Shown here piece after piece: positions 35,107-44,847 of a DNA stretch of 64,000 nt. The position numbers were made by a program, and so were the translations under genes. The notes below the pieces were generated by a model that saw only the letters and a list, made by a program, of their open reading frames with translations, had not been told where the DNA came from and ran no database searches. Positions within the stretch are counted from its first letter, which is position 1. Every line of letters starts with the position of its first letter. Source of the DNA: Pseudomonas sp. MYb327 (GTDB lineage: Bacteria > Pseudomonadota > Gammaproteobacteria > Pseudomonadales > Pseudomonadaceae); contig NZ_CP159258.1 in NCBI RefSeq assembly GCF_040438925.1, positions 2,990,001 to 3,054,000 on the forward strand, given 5' to 3'.

Positions 35107-36549
35107 TTACCCCAGCGGAACCAGGCGCTCCAAGGCCTCTGCCACTCCCCGACCATAAGCCGGATCAGCCTTGGTGCAATTGTCGATATGCCGCTGGCGG
35201 ATCAATTGCGGCACGCCGTTCATGGCCCGCGCGGTGTTTTCAAACAGCAGTTGCTGGCGCGCCGGGTCGAGCAGGCGGAACAGATTGCCTGGCTGTTCGT
35301 AATGGTCCTCTTCGAGCCGATGGTCGTAGTGCTGGGCGAAGCCTTCCAGCGGCAGCGGCGGCTCAGACAGCTCCTTCGAATCCTCCCATTCGCCCACACT
35401 GTTCGGGAAATAACTGGCGGTGCCACCCAGGTTGCCATCAGTGCGCATGGCGCCGTCACGGTGATAGCTGTGATGCGGGCAGCGCGGTGCGTTGACCGGA
35501 ATGTGATTGAAGTTCACCCCCAGGCGATAGCGTTGGGCATCACCATAGGAAAACAGTCGCGCCTGGAGCATGCGGTCCGGCGAGAAGCTGACGCCGGGCA
35601 CCACGTTGGCCGGGGAAAACGCCGCTTGCTCGATTTCGGCAAAGTGGTTTTCGGCATTGCGGTTGAGCTCCATGGTGCCGACTTCTATCAGCGGAAACTC
35701 GCCGTGTGGCCAGACTTTGGTCAAGTCGAACGGGTTGTGACGGTAGCTGTTGGCCTGCTCTTCGGTCATGACCTGGATGCACAACTTCCAACGCGGGAAA
35801 TGCCCCTGCTCGATGCTCTCGTACAAGTCCCGCAGATTACTCTCACGGTCATTGCCGACCACCACGGCCGCTGCGGCATCCGACAGATTTTCAATGCCTT
35901 GCTGGCAGACAAAGTGAAATTTCACCCAGACCCGCTGGTTGTCGCGGTCGATCAGACTGAACGTGTGACTGCCGAAGCCGTGCATGTGACGGAAACTGGT
36001 GGGAATGCCGCGATCGCTCATGACGATCGTGACCTGGTGCAGCGCCTCGGGGAGCAGGGTCCAGAAGTCCCAGTTGCTAGTGGCGTTGCGCAGGCCGGTG
36101 CGCGGGTCGCGCTTGACCACGTGATTGAGGTCGGAAAAACGCAGCGGGTCGCGGAAGAAAAACACCGGGGTGTTGTTGCCGACGATGTCCCAGTTGCCTT
36201 CATCGGTGTAGAACTTCACCGCGAAACCACGGATGTCGCGCTCGGCATCCGCGGCGCCGCGCTCACCGGCTACCGAGGAAAACCGTACGAACAGCGGCGT
36301 CTGTTTGCCCACTGAGCTGAAAATATTGGCTTTAGTGTAACGAGTAATGTCATTGGTCACGGTGAAGGTGCCATAGGCACCCGCGCCCTTGGCGTGCATG
36401 CGTCGTTCCGGGATCAGTTCACGGTCGAAATGGGCGAGCTTTTCCAGCAACCAGATGTCTTGCAGGAACGCCGGACCACGGGGCCCGGCGGTCTGGATAT
36501 TGAGGTTGTCGGCCACCGGAGCGCCGGTGGCATTGGTCAGCTTTTTCAT
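35107..36549 (-). CDS. Small-subunit monofunctional heme catalase
   Basis: The 480-residue protein has the full catalase core: QTAGPRGP, catalytic His52 in [13 protein letters not shown], the distal Asn in [20 protein letters not shown] and the proximal heme-ligand Tyr region [14 protein letters not shown]. It breaks down hydrogen peroxide and has no export signal. It is the last gene of a likely operon with a chloroperoxidase-like hydrolase (74 bases upstream) and a WrbA-like flavoprotein. The length fits the small-subunit, NADPH-binding group. Confidence 0.96.
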   Translation of the reverse strand: MKKLTNATGAPVADNLNIQTAGPRGPAFLQDIWLLEKLAHFDRELIPERRMHAKGAGAYGTFTVTNDITRYTKANIFSSVGKQTPLFVRFSSVAGERGAADAERDIRGFAVKFYTDEGNWDIVGNNTPVFFFRDPLRFSDLNHVVKRDPRTGLRNATSNWDFWTLLPEALHQVTIVMSDRGIPTSFRHMHGFGSHTFSLIDRDNQRVWVKFHFVCQQGIENLSDAAAAVVVGNDRESNLRDLYESIEQGHFPRWKLCIQVMTEEQANSYRHNPFDLTKVWPHGEFPLIEVGTMELNRNAENHFAEIEQAAFSPANVVPGVSFSPDRMLQARLFSYGDAQRYRLGVNFNHIPVNAPRCPHHSYHRDGAMRTDGNLGGTASYFPNSVGEWEDSKELSEPPLPLEGFAQHYDHRLEEDHYEQPGNLFRLLDPARQQLLFENTARAMNGVPQLIRQRHIDNCTKADPAYGRGVAEALERLVPLG

Positions 36550-36623
36550 GGGCCTTCTTCTCGATGGATGGCTGCTCATCAGGAGCAAGGTCCGGCGCGG
36601 ATCTACGCCCGCGCCGGGGTACG

Positions 36624-37448
36624 TCAACCCCGCAAAAACGCCAGCAGATCGGCGTTGAGCTGATCCTTGTGAGTGTCAGTCAAGCCATGGGGCGCGCCGG
36701 GGTAGACCTTCAGCGTAGAACCTTTCACCAATCCTGCCGAAGCAATGCCCGCCGCTTCGATCGGCACCACTTGGTCGGCATCGCCGTGCACCACCAGCGT
36801 CGGCACGTCGAATTTCTTCAGGTCTTCGGTGAAATCGGTTTCCGAAAAGGCCTTGATGCAGTCGTAGGCGTTTTTGTGGCCGGCGGTCATACCCTGCATC
36901 CAGAACCAGTCGATCATGCCCTGGGACGGTTTCGCGTCAGGTTTGTTGAAGCCGAAGAACGGTCCACTGGCGAGGTCCTTGTACAGCTGCGAGCGATCCA
37001 CCAGCGACGCCTGGCGAATGCCGTCGAACACTTCGATCGGCAGGCCGCCGGGATTGGCTTCGGTCTTGAGCATCAGCGGCGGCACCGAGGAAATCAGCCC
37101 GGCCTTGGCCACCCGGCCGGTACCGTGGCGACCGATGTAACGCGCCACTTCGCCGCCGCCAGTGGAGAAGCCGAACAGCACGACGTTTTGCAAGTCCAGG
37201 TGTTCGATCAGTTGGGCGAGGTCATCGGCGTAGGTGTCCATGTCATTGCCAAACCACGGTTGGCTGGAACGACCATGACCCCGGCGGTCGTGGGCGATGA
37301 CGCGGTAACCCTGGGAGGCGAGGAAAAACATCTGCGACTCCCAACTGTCGGCATTCAGCGGCCAGCCGTGGCTGAAGATGATCGGCTGACCGGTGCCCCA
37401 GTCCTTGAAGTAAATCTCGGTGCCGTCGCGGGTGGTGAACGTGCTCAT
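36624..37448 (-). CDS. Alpha/beta hydrolase, non-heme chloroperoxidase/arylesterase type
   Basis: The 274-residue protein has oxyanion motif SHGWPL, nucleophile Ser95 in GFSTGGGE (the family usually has GHSTGG, here Phe replaces His), and the acid and His late in the chain ([24 protein letters not shown]). The family shows esterase and perhydrolase activity using peracid. It sits between WrbA-like and catalase genes, which suggests an oxidative-stress or peroxide-linked function. Confidence 0.92.
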   Translation of the reverse strand: MSTFTTRDGTEIYFKDWGTGQPIIFSHGWPLNADSWESQMFFLASQGYRVIAHDRRGHGRSSQPWFGNDMDTYADDLAQLIEHLDLQNVVLFGFSTGGGEVARYIGRHGTGRVAKAGLISSVPPLMLKTEANPGGLPIEVFDGIRQASLVDRSQLYKDLASGPFFGFNKPDAKPSQGMIDWFWMQGMTAGHKNAYDCIKAFSETDFTEDLKKFDVPTLVVHGDADQVVPIEAAGIASAGLVKGSTLKVYPGAPHGLTDTHKDQLNADLLAFLRG

Positions 37449-37482
37449 GTGGCGTGCTCCTTTGTTTTAAGGTGGGGGTGAA

Positions 37483-38058
37483 TCAATCGGATGCGCGGCC
37501 CATACGCTCGGCCAGCCGCGCCACGCGCTCGCCGAGGTGCGCGGCGGTGCACCGGTCCTCGGCTGGCGGGGCCAGATCGGGGGACTGCTCGACATTCGAC
37601 TGGGCCATGGCGCCCAACGAACTGCCCAGCCGGTTCATCTGCCCGTCGAACACGCCCGTGGCGGAACGCGCGGGCAACAGGTCGAGGCCGACCCAGATCA
37701 TCGAATGCTGGGCGGCGAACACCGCCATCTGCAGCAAGGTGTTGAGTTTGTCGCCGCACAGGCAGCCGGAATTGGTGAAACCGGCGGCCAATTTGTCGCG
37801 CCAAGGCTGCGCCAGGTAAAACGCCGCCGTGGCCTCCATGAAGGTCTTGAAGGCCGCTGAAGCACTGCCCATGTAGGTCGGCGCGCCGAAAATGATCGCG
37901 TCGGCGTTGTGCAAACACGCCCAGTGTTCGTCCACGTCTTCCACCGCAAATAGCCGACAGGTGCTGCCCGCGTGCCGCTCCACACCCTGGGCGACGGCTT
38001 CGGCCATGACCCGGGTGTGTCCGTATCCGCTGTGATAAACCACCACCACGTTGCTCAT
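37483..38058 (-). CDS. WrbA-like flavodoxin-fold NAD(P)H:quinone oxidoreductase
   Basis: The 191-residue protein has the FMN phosphate loop YHSGYGHTRVMAEAVAQG, the WrbA-type segment ADAIIFGAPTYMGSASAAFKTFME and a CGDKLNTLLQM region. It reduces quinones by two electrons and so avoids radical formation. It is the first gene of the wrbA-like/hydrolase/catalase set. The start at 38058 was chosen because an upstream extension has no family similarity. The repeated 19-bp motif lies 94 bases upstream. Confidence 0.9.
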   Translation of the reverse strand: MSNVVVVYHSGYGHTRVMAEAVAQGVERHAGSTCRLFAVEDVDEHWACLHNADAIIFGAPTYMGSASAAFKTFMEATAAFYLAQPWRDKLAAGFTNSGCLCGDKLNTLLQMAVFAAQHSMIWVGLDLLPARSATGVFDGQMNRLGSSLGAMAQSNVEQSPDLAPPAEDRCTAAHLGERVARLAERMGRASD

Positions 38059-38371
38059 TTCCGGCGTCCTTTTTGGTAGCGAGCCTGCTCTCTCCCACAT
38101 GATCAGTGGAAGTTGAAGAGGCAGAGTTTTGGGCGTAGACAGGACGCAGGACGAGTTAAACGTTGTTAATTTTTTCTGCCACGCCATAAACCCCGATAAC
38201 CCGGGTTCTGCGTTCTCGTCCAATGTTCACGGGGCCACGAGCCTTTGCCTGTTACACATCATTCAATACGCACCACCGACCTTTACCCGCGCGGCACGTT
38301 GCACAGCGGCAAAAACCTGAGGAATATGCTCGAAAACCGCATTCCAGACGCATGTATACAGGAGCAACCCG
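38059..38371. promoter_or_regulatory. Divergent control region with copy 2 of the 19-bp motif
   Basis: This 313-base gap separates the WrbA-like operon from the large NB-ARC regulator. CGAGTTAAACGTTGTTAAT at 38152-38170 is identical to the copy at 34344-34362, followed by a T-tract. No gene is visible in it. Confidence 0.6.
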
Positions 38372-41176
38372 TTGACCCTCGCCCCCGAACAGGTTGTGCA
38401 TTTCGGCCCCTACAGGATCTATCCGGGACAACGCCTGGTGATGGAATCCGACCGGCCCCTGCGCCTCGGTCGGCGAGCCATGGACATCCTGTTGATCCTG
38501 CTGGAGCACGCCGGGAAAGTGGTCAGCAAGCAACAGCTGATGGCCGAAATCTGGCCCGACAGCGTGGTGGAAGAGATCAACCTGCGGGTGCACATGGCCG
38601 CCTTGCGCAAAGCTCTCGGCGACGGTCAGGCCGGCCAGCGCTACATCGTCACCGTGGCCCAGCGCGGCTACAGCTTTGTCGCGCCGTGCTCGCTGGAGCA
38701 CATCGAGCAAGGTCCGCAACGTGACGCCGTTGTCTCGAACGGCCATAACCTGCCCTTGCGCCGCACTCGCCTGATCGGTCGCCAGGTGCTGGTCGACAGC
38801 CTGGTGACGGAACTGCCGCGCCAGCGCTTCATCACCCTCGTCGGCCCCGGCGGCATTGGCAAGACCACCGTCGCCCTGCGCGTCGCCGAGCAACTGATCG
38901 GCCGCTACCGCGACGGCATTCGCCTGCTGGACCTGACGCCGATCAGCGAACCTTCGGTGATCACTGGGCAACTGGCGACATTGCTCGACCTGTCCCTGCA
39001 CGAGGGCGAACCGCTGAACAGCCTCGCTGCGTTCCTGCGCGAACGGCAGATGTTGTTGGTCATCGACAATTGCGAACACCTGCTCGACAGCGTGGCAGTG
39101 CTCTGTGAAAACCTGCTGCGTGGCGCGCCGCAGGTGCATATCCTGGCCACCAGCCGCGAGAGCCTGCGGGCCGAAGGCGAGTACGTCCAGCGCCTGGAAT
39201 CACTGGACTGCCCGCCGCCGATTGCCGTGCTGGACCGCGCCCAGGCCCTGAGTTTTTCCGCACTGCAATTGTTCGTCGAGCGGGCGATGGCCAACCACGA
39301 CAGCTTTGAATTGACCGATGCCGAATTGCCGCTGGTCATCGATATCTGCCGGCGCCTCGACGGCATTCCGCTGGCGCTCGAACTGGCGGCCGCGCAAGTC
39401 GCGAGCCTTGGCCTCAGCGGCTTGATGACGCAGTTGCAAGAACGTTTTCGCCTGCTCACCCACAGCAGTCAGACCACCCTGGGCCGGCATCAAACCCTGC
39501 ACACGACGCTGGACTGGAGCTTCAATCTGCTCAGTGCCTGTGAACAAACCTGCCTGCGCCGACTGGGCATCTTCTGCGGTGGCTTTACCCTGGAATCGGC
39601 AGCAGCGGTAATCGTTGGCGAACACGTCGAACCTCGCGAGGTGTTCGGCTCGATCACGCAATTGGTGGCCAAATCGCTGCTCAACGTCGACGTCGGCGAC
39701 GAAGAGGTGTTCTACCGCCTGCTCGACACCACCCGCAGCTACGCCCTGGAAAAGCTCGAACAGACCGCTGAACTGCCCGCCACCCGCGAACGCCACGCCG
39801 AGCGCTGCCTGGCCCTGATGCAGCAGGCACAGAATGACTGGGAACACATCCCCACCGGCCTGTGGATCGAGCGTTATGCCCGAAGCTTGGAAGATATTCG
39901 CGCCGCGCTCGACTGGGGACTGTCGGCACAGGGGCCGCATGCGCTGGCAATCCGCCTGACCGCGACGTCCACGCCACTGTGGCAGGAACTGTCACTGCTC
40001 AACGAGTACGGCGGTTATGTACGCAAGGCCCTGTCGCTACTCGACGCTGCGCCCCAAGCCTGCCCGCGTCTGCAAATGACCCTGAAACTGGCCCTCGGCA
40101 GCACCTGTTACCACGCCCAGGGCGGCACCGCCGAAACCATTGAAGCCTTCGTCAGTGCCCGGACCCTGGCTAATGACTGCAATGACCTGGCTGGACAACT
40201 GCGCGCCGTCTCCGGGCACCTGGCGGTCAACCTCAGTTGCGGCCACTATCAAATGGCCCTCGAACAGAGCGAGCAATTCGACCGACTCGGACTGCACGGT
40301 GATGCGATGCTGTCCCTGAGCACCCATCGCCTGCGGGTGCTGGCCCTGCACTTTGCCGGCGATCAGCAGCGGGCGCGGATGAACGCCGAAGAGGTGATCC
40401 AGCGCATGGCCCACAGTGGCCATCTCAACCGCTTTACCCACGGGTTTGGCGTGCAATACGATCAGAGCGTCGCCGCCCTGACCATCCTCGCCCGCATCCT
40501 CTGGATACAGGGTCAACCGGAGCAAGCCTGGCGGACGGCCCGGCAGGCGCTGGACGTTGCGCTGCAGATCAACCACGGCACGTCCATCTGCTACACCCTG
40601 GCGCTGTCTGGCTGCCTGATCGCCCAGTACAACGGCGACACCCGGACTGCCCGCGAACTCTTGCGCCTGCTGCTGGAACAGGCGCAGAAACACTCGGTGT
40701 TGCTGTTCTATACGTGGGCTCGACACTATGCGCTGGTCATCGACAGTGCCGAGGCCGATGCGCTACCTCGTCCGGGTGTGGGTTTAGTCAAGGAAATCAT
40801 GGTGACCCTCGACAGCGGCTTCGTCGATGACGATTTGCTGCAACGCGCCGAGACCGGCGCGGCGGGCTGGAGTACCGCGGAGATTCTGCGGGCCAGGGCC
40901 GATGCGCTGCTGGCCGCTGATTGCCCGGTGAAAAATTGTGCCGCCGAGACCGTGCTGATCAAGGCGCTCAATGTGGCAAAGGCCCAGGGCGCCCTGGCGT
41001 GGGAGCTACGCAGCGCCACCTCGTTGGCGCGGCTTTGGCAGCGTCAGGACCGCTGCCGACAAGCCCATGAGTTACTGACGCCGATCTACCAGCGATTCAC
41101 CGAAGGCCATGCCACGCCGGACCTGGTTGCTGTGAAATGTTTACTCGGCGAGCTGCAGGGTCACCTGCCGGTTTGA
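38372..41176 (+). CDS. Winged-helix NB-ARC/TPR signalling regulator
   Basis: The 934-residue protein has an OmpR-type winged helix at ~10-105 (FGPYRIYPGQRLVMESDRPLRLG, VVSKQQLMAEIWP, YIVTVAQRGYSFVAP). An NB-ARC/STAND ATPase follows at ~125-450 (Walker A VGPGGIGKTTVALR, Walker B MLLVIDNCEHLLD, LATSRESL, GIPLALELAAAQV). The C-terminal half is helical and TPR-like. The start is a TTG with AGGAG seven bases upstream. The DNA-binding and ATPase layout resembles SARP/MalT-like regulators. It is divergent from the WrbA-like/catalase set. A shorter paralogue lies tail to tail with it. Confidence 0.88.
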   Translation: MTLAPEQVVHFGPYRIYPGQRLVMESDRPLRLGRRAMDILLILLEHAGKVVSKQQLMAEIWPDSVVEEINLRVHMAALRKALGDGQAGQRYIVTVAQRGYSFVAPCSLEHIEQGPQRDAVVSNGHNLPLRRTRLIGRQVLVDSLVTELPRQRFITLVGPGGIGKTTVALRVAEQLIGRYRDGIRLLDLTPISEPSVITGQLATLLDLSLHEGEPLNSLAAFLRERQMLLVIDNCEHLLDSVAVLCENLLRGAPQVHILATSRESLRAEGEYVQRLESLDCPPPIAVLDRAQALSFSALQLFVERAMANHDSFELTDAELPLVIDICRRLDGIPLALELAAAQVASLGLSGLMTQLQERFRLLTHSSQTTLGRHQTLHTTLDWSFNLLSACEQTCLRRLGIFCGGFTLESAAAVIVGEHVEPREVFGSITQLVAKSLLNVDVGDEEVFYRLLDTTRSYALEKLEQTAELPATRERHAERCLALMQQAQNDWEHIPTGLWIERYARSLEDIRAALDWGLSAQGPHALAIRLTATSTPLWQELSLLNEYGGYVRKALSLLDAAPQACPRLQMTLKLALGSTCYHAQGGTAETIEAFVSARTLANDCNDLAGQLRAVSGHLAVNLSCGHYQMALEQSEQFDRLGLHGDAMLSLSTHRLRVLALHFAGDQQRARMNAEEVIQRMAHSGHLNRFTHGFGVQYDQSVAALTILARILWIQGQPEQAWRTARQALDVALQINHGTSICYTLALSGCLIAQYNGDTRTARELLRLLLEQAQKHSVLLFYTWARHYALVIDSAEADALPRPGVGLVKEIMVTLDSGFVDDDLLQRAETGAAGWSTAEILRARADALLAADCPVKNCAAETVLIKALNVAKAQGALAWELRSATSLARLWQRQDRCRQAHELLTPIYQRFTEGHATPDLVAVKCLLGELQGHLPV

Positions 41177-42613
41177 TGGCCGGGGTGTGAGGCTGGCGCA
41201 GCGCATTTCAACAGTGCGCAAGGCCCTGCTCTGTTCGAGTTTTTCCAGGGCATAGCAGCGGGTGGTATTGAGGAAACGGTAGCGCGTCACGCCGCGGACT
41301 TGCTCCAGCGACAGCAGCGACTTTAGCGTCAGGCATTCCAATACGCTGACCAGACTGGATGGCGACACCGTCGCGCAACTGATCACGCCCATCGCCGCGT
41401 TCAGGGTGAACGCGGACTTGAACACCGCCAGACGCTGCAAAACCGTTTGCTCCAGCGGGCTTAGCCGCTCGTAGCTCCAGTCGAGGGCGGCTTTGAGGCT
41501 CTTGTGTCGCGGGCCCGCCGTTCGCCGCCCCTGGGTCAGCATCTGAAAACAGTTATCCAGTTGCGCTTGCACACCAACCAGCGCCAACGCATCGATCTGC
41601 GCCGCCGCCAGCTCTATCGCCAACGGTAATCCATCGAGTCGCCGACAGATTTCACGCACGGCGTTGAGGTCCTGCTCACGCAGGGCAAATCCTTGCTGAC
41701 GAGCGCGGGCTCGGCTGACGAACAACTGCACAGCCGAATAACCCATGACCTCATCGAGACTGCGCAATGCCGACACGGGCGGCACCAGCAGCGGCGGCAA
41801 AGGCAGGAGTGTTTCGTTTGTCGCCAGCAGCGGTTCGCGGCTTGTGGCGAGAATCGACAGGCGGGGTGCCGAAATCAGTAGCTCCTCGATCAGCGTACGG
41901 CAGCCTTCGAGCAGGTGTTCGCAATTGTCGAGGACCAGCAACGCATGCCATCGTCCCAGCGTGTCCAGGGTCGCGCCGACGTCCTGCTCCAACGTGCGCT
42001 TCAAATGATCGAGGACCTGCGCCGTGTCATCGATCATCGCCAGATCCACCAACCACACGCCATCACGATAGTGCTGCACCAGCAATTCGGCGGCACGCAG
42101 CGCCACAGTGGTCTTGCCGATGCCACACGGCCCGACCAACGTCATGAAACGGCGCCCCGGCAACTGCCGCACCAGACTGCCAACGACTGCATCGCGTCCT
42201 ATGACCGACGTGAGTCGAGCCGGCAGGTTATGTGGAGTTTTATGAAGGGCGTCGAGGGTGAAAGGCGTGACTTCCATCGCCTGCACCGGCGCGATAAAGC
42301 TGTAGCCACGCTCGGGGATATTGACGATGTAGCAGTGGCCGTTTTGTCCATCACGAAAGGCCCGACGCAGGGCAGCAATGTGCACGCGCAGGTTGATTTC
42401 CTCGACCACCGTTCTCGGCCAGACCTGAGCAATCAGTTCGTCCTTGCTGACCACCGAGCCTGCATGCTCGACCAGCACCTGCAAAATATCCAGCGCCCGC
42501 CCGCCCAGGCGCAGCGGCTGATCACCTTCCAGCACGAGCCGTTGATTGACGTGGAACGCGTAGGGGCCGAAGTGCAGCACCGTGTCGCTATTGATATCTC
42601 TGAAGCTATTCAT
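41141..42613 (-). CDS. Winged-helix NB-ARC regulator, short paralogue without TPR half
   Basis: The 490-residue protein has the same order as its neighbour: a winged helix at ~10-110 (FGPYAFHVNQRLVLEGDQPLRLGG style, YIVNIPERGYSFIAP), then an NB-ARC ATPase with Walker A VGPCGIGKTTVAL, Walker B LLVLDNCEHLLEG and LATSREPL. It stops soon after the NB-ARC winged helix, so it lacks the ~450-residue TPR part. Its 3' end overlaps the neighbour's 3' end by 36 bases. A C-terminal truncation during duplication is likely, but both copies keep intact nucleotide-binding motifs. Confidence 0.87.
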   Translation of the reverse strand: MNSFRDINSDTVLHFGPYAFHVNQRLVLEGDQPLRLGGRALDILQVLVEHAGSVVSKDELIAQVWPRTVVEEINLRVHIAALRRAFRDGQNGHCYIVNIPERGYSFIAPVQAMEVTPFTLDALHKTPHNLPARLTSVIGRDAVVGSLVRQLPGRRFMTLVGPCGIGKTTVALRAAELLVQHYRDGVWLVDLAMIDDTAQVLDHLKRTLEQDVGATLDTLGRWHALLVLDNCEHLLEGCRTLIEELLISAPRLSILATSREPLLATNETLLPLPPLLVPPVSALRSLDEVMGYSAVQLFVSRARARQQGFALREQDLNAVREICRRLDGLPLAIELAAAQIDALALVGVQAQLDNCFQMLTQGRRTAGPRHKSLKAALDWSYERLSPLEQTVLQRLAVFKSAFTLNAAMGVISCATVSPSSLVSVLECLTLKSLLSLEQVRGVTRYRFLNTTRCYALEKLEQSRALRTVEMRCASLTPRPSNRQVTLQLAE

Positions 42614-42773
42614 GCGTCGTCACCCGCCGGAAACCTGCTCGGCACGTGAGTCCATCCAGGCTCCGTACCTTCCTTGCAATGAGTACACAGGTATCTTGGC
42701 AGGCCCCGGTGACGATTCAACCATCACGGGGGGAGCGTCACGGTCAATACGGTGCGCACAACGGACAAGGGCG

Positions 42774-43724
42774 CTAGCTGAATTGCTCGCGGTATTGGGT
42801 CGGGGTCAGGCCGAGCTTTTCACTGAACAGGAAACGCATGTGGCGCACGCTGCCGAAGCCACTTTTGAACGCAACGGTCTTGAGCGGCAAGTCACCGGTT
42901 TCCAGCAGGTTCCTGGCGCAGTCGATGCGCGCGTTTTGCAGAAACTCCATGGGCGTCATGTTCACTTCCCGGGCGAAGACCCTGGCGAAATGGCGCGGGC
43001 TCATGGCGGCCAGACTGGCCATGCGTTCGACACTGAAGGCTTCGTCCAGGCGTTCGAGCACATGGTTCTGCACCCGGGTTATCGCCGTTTCATAGGGGGC
43101 CACCGCCGCCATCAACGGGCTGAATTGCGCCTGACCACCCTGGCGCTTCATCACCACCAGCAACACTTTGGCCACGTCCTGGGCGACTTTCTTGCCATGG
43201 TCTGCGGCAACCACGGCCAGCGCCAGGTCAATGCCGGCGGTGACGCCGCCGGAGGTGATGAGGTTGCGGTCCTGGACGAAAATCTGGTCGGTCTCGACCC
43301 TCGCCATGGGGAATGCCTTGAGCAACCGTTCGGTGTAATGCCAGTGGGTGGTCACCCGATAGCCATCGAGCAGACCGGCGTGGCCCAGCACAAACGCCCC
43401 GGTGCAGATCGAGCCATAGGTCGTCGATCGACTGACGTTGTGCTTGAGCCACTGGAGCAACGACGGATGTTTTTCGTTGTAGGCACCGGGGCCGCCGGGC
43501 ACCAGCAGCAGATCGAAGCCATCGCAGGCCTGATCGACAGGCATGTCCGCGAGCACCCTCACGCCATTGGACGCCCGCAGTGCGCCGGGCTCGGTGCCAA
43601 GGGTTGTCAGCACATAGTGGTCGTCGGGTCTGAGATAGCGGTTGGCGATGGAAAACACCTCCATCGGACCGGCCATGTCGAGCAGGAGAAAGTCGGGGAA
43701 CAGCACCATTGCCACGGTTTTCAT
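42774..43724 (-). CDS. GlxA-family AraC regulator (DJ-1/PfpI domain)
   Basis: The 316-residue protein has an N-terminal amidotransferase-like DJ-1/PfpI domain (VAMVLFPDFLLLDMAGPMEVF, GFDLLLVPGG, SICTGAFVLGHAGLLDG) and a C-terminal AraC double helix-turn-helix (SVERMASLAAMSPRHFARVFARE, LKTVAFKSGFGSVRHMRFLF). Such proteins often control catabolism of small amines or sugars. The ATG at 43724 begins the PfpI domain. No obvious target is adjacent. Confidence 0.92.
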   Translation of the reverse strand: MKTVAMVLFPDFLLLDMAGPMEVFSIANRYLRPDDHYVLTTLGTEPGALRASNGVRVLADMPVDQACDGFDLLLVPGGPGAYNEKHPSLLQWLKHNVSRSTTYGSICTGAFVLGHAGLLDGYRVTTHWHYTERLLKAFPMARVETDQIFVQDRNLITSGGVTAGIDLALAVVAADHGKKVAQDVAKVLLVVMKRQGGQAQFSPLMAAVAPYETAITRVQNHVLERLDEAFSVERMASLAAMSPRHFARVFAREVNMTPMEFLQNARIDCARNLLETGDLPLKTVAFKSGFGSVRHMRFLFSEKLGLTPTQYREQFS

Positions 43725-43765
43725 GGGTTCAAAATCACTGGAATCATAGTAAGAAAACACCCATC

Positions 43766-43848
43766 CCTGTAGGAGCCGGCGTGCTGGCGACGGGGCCAGC
43801 GGGATTTGCATCGATTGCGAGGTCGCCATCGCGGGCGCACCTACAGAT
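43766..43848. repeat. Degenerate REP pair
   Basis: TGTAGGAGCCGGCGTGCTGGCG faces an imperfect GCGGGCGCACCTACA arm upstream of the GlxA-type gene. Confidence 0.75.
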
Positions 43849-44019
43849 TGTGTTCGGCATTGATGGGCATTATGGCGAAGTGTAGCGCCAGCGTCGTCGT
43901 TCATTACTGTCAACCTTAACGAGACAGTATTTCAATTTTCATCTACTTATTGCATCCACCAGTAAACATTAACCTTCTCCTCACTCGGACGAGTCAACGT
44001 CCCCACAGGAGATTTCATC

Positions 44020-44742
44020 ATGCTGACCCTTCGCAAAGCATCGGATCGTGGCCTGGCCAATCACGGTTGGCTGAAGTCGTTCCATACCTTTTCCTTCGCC
44101 AGCTATCGCAATCCGAAAGAGCAGGGATTTTCCGATCTGCTGGTGATCAACGATGACCGCGTGGCGGCCGGTAAAGGCTTCGGCCAGCACCCACACCGTG
44201 ACATGGAGATTTTCTCCTACGTGCTCGAAGGTGCTCTGGAACACAAGGACACGTTAGGAACCGGCTCGGTGATTCGTCCCGGCGATGTACAGTTGATGAG
44301 CGCCGGCAGCGGCGTGGCGCACAGCGAGTACAACCACTCGGACTCGCGGCCGGTGCACTTTCTGCAAATCTGGATTGTCCCGGAAGTCAGCGGCGCCAAA
44401 CCCCGCTATCAGCAAGAGCATTTCAGCACCCAGAAAAAACGCGGTCGCCTGCAATTGATCATCTCCCCCGACGGCGCCAAGGGTTCGCTGAAAGTGCGCC
44501 AGGACGCACGGGTGTATGCCGGACTGATCGATGGCAAGGAGAGTGCCACGCTGGAGCTGGCCGCCGATCGCTACGCCTATGTGCATGTGGCTCGCGGTCG
44601 CGTCGAACTGAACGGCGTGGCATTGCAGGAAGGCGACGGCGTGCGGGTTCGCCAGGAACAGTTGCTGACCTTGAGCAACGGCGTGGATGCCGAAGTGCTG
44701 GTGTTCGATCTGCGTCCGCAAGAGCTGCCGGAAATGCCATAA
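44020..44742 (+). CDS. Pirin-family protein (YhaK/YhhW-like)
   Basis: The 240-residue protein has a double cupin: the metal site FGQHPHRDMEIFSYVLEGALEHKD, then RPGDVQLMSAGSGVAHSEYN, and a second barrel (QDARVYAGLIDG). Bacterial pirins of this group have quercetinase activity or redox-linked regulatory roles. AGGAG precedes the ATG by nine bases. It stands alone, ending at a REP pair. Confidence 0.93.
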   Translation: MLTLRKASDRGLANHGWLKSFHTFSFASYRNPKEQGFSDLLVINDDRVAAGKGFGQHPHRDMEIFSYVLEGALEHKDTLGTGSVIRPGDVQLMSAGSGVAHSEYNHSDSRPVHFLQIWIVPEVSGAKPRYQQEHFSTQKKRGRLQLIISPDGAKGSLKVRQDARVYAGLIDGKESATLELAADRYAYVHVARGRVELNGVALQEGDGVRVRQEQLLTLSNGVDAEVLVFDLRPQELPEMP

Positions 44743-44744
44743 CC

Positions 44745-44847
44745 CTGTGCGAGCCAGCCTGCTCGCGATGGAGGTCATGACAACGCGTTTTTTCCAGAGA
44801 GCACGCGTTATCGTTAACGTCCATCGCGAGCAGGCTCGCTCCCACAA
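44745..44847. repeat. REP pair overlapping the 3' end of a LysR gene
   Basis: GCGAGCCAGCCTGCTCGCGATGG faces CCATCGCGAGCAGGCTCGCTCCCACA. The second arm contains the stop codon of the LysR gene at 44814. Confidence 0.9.
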
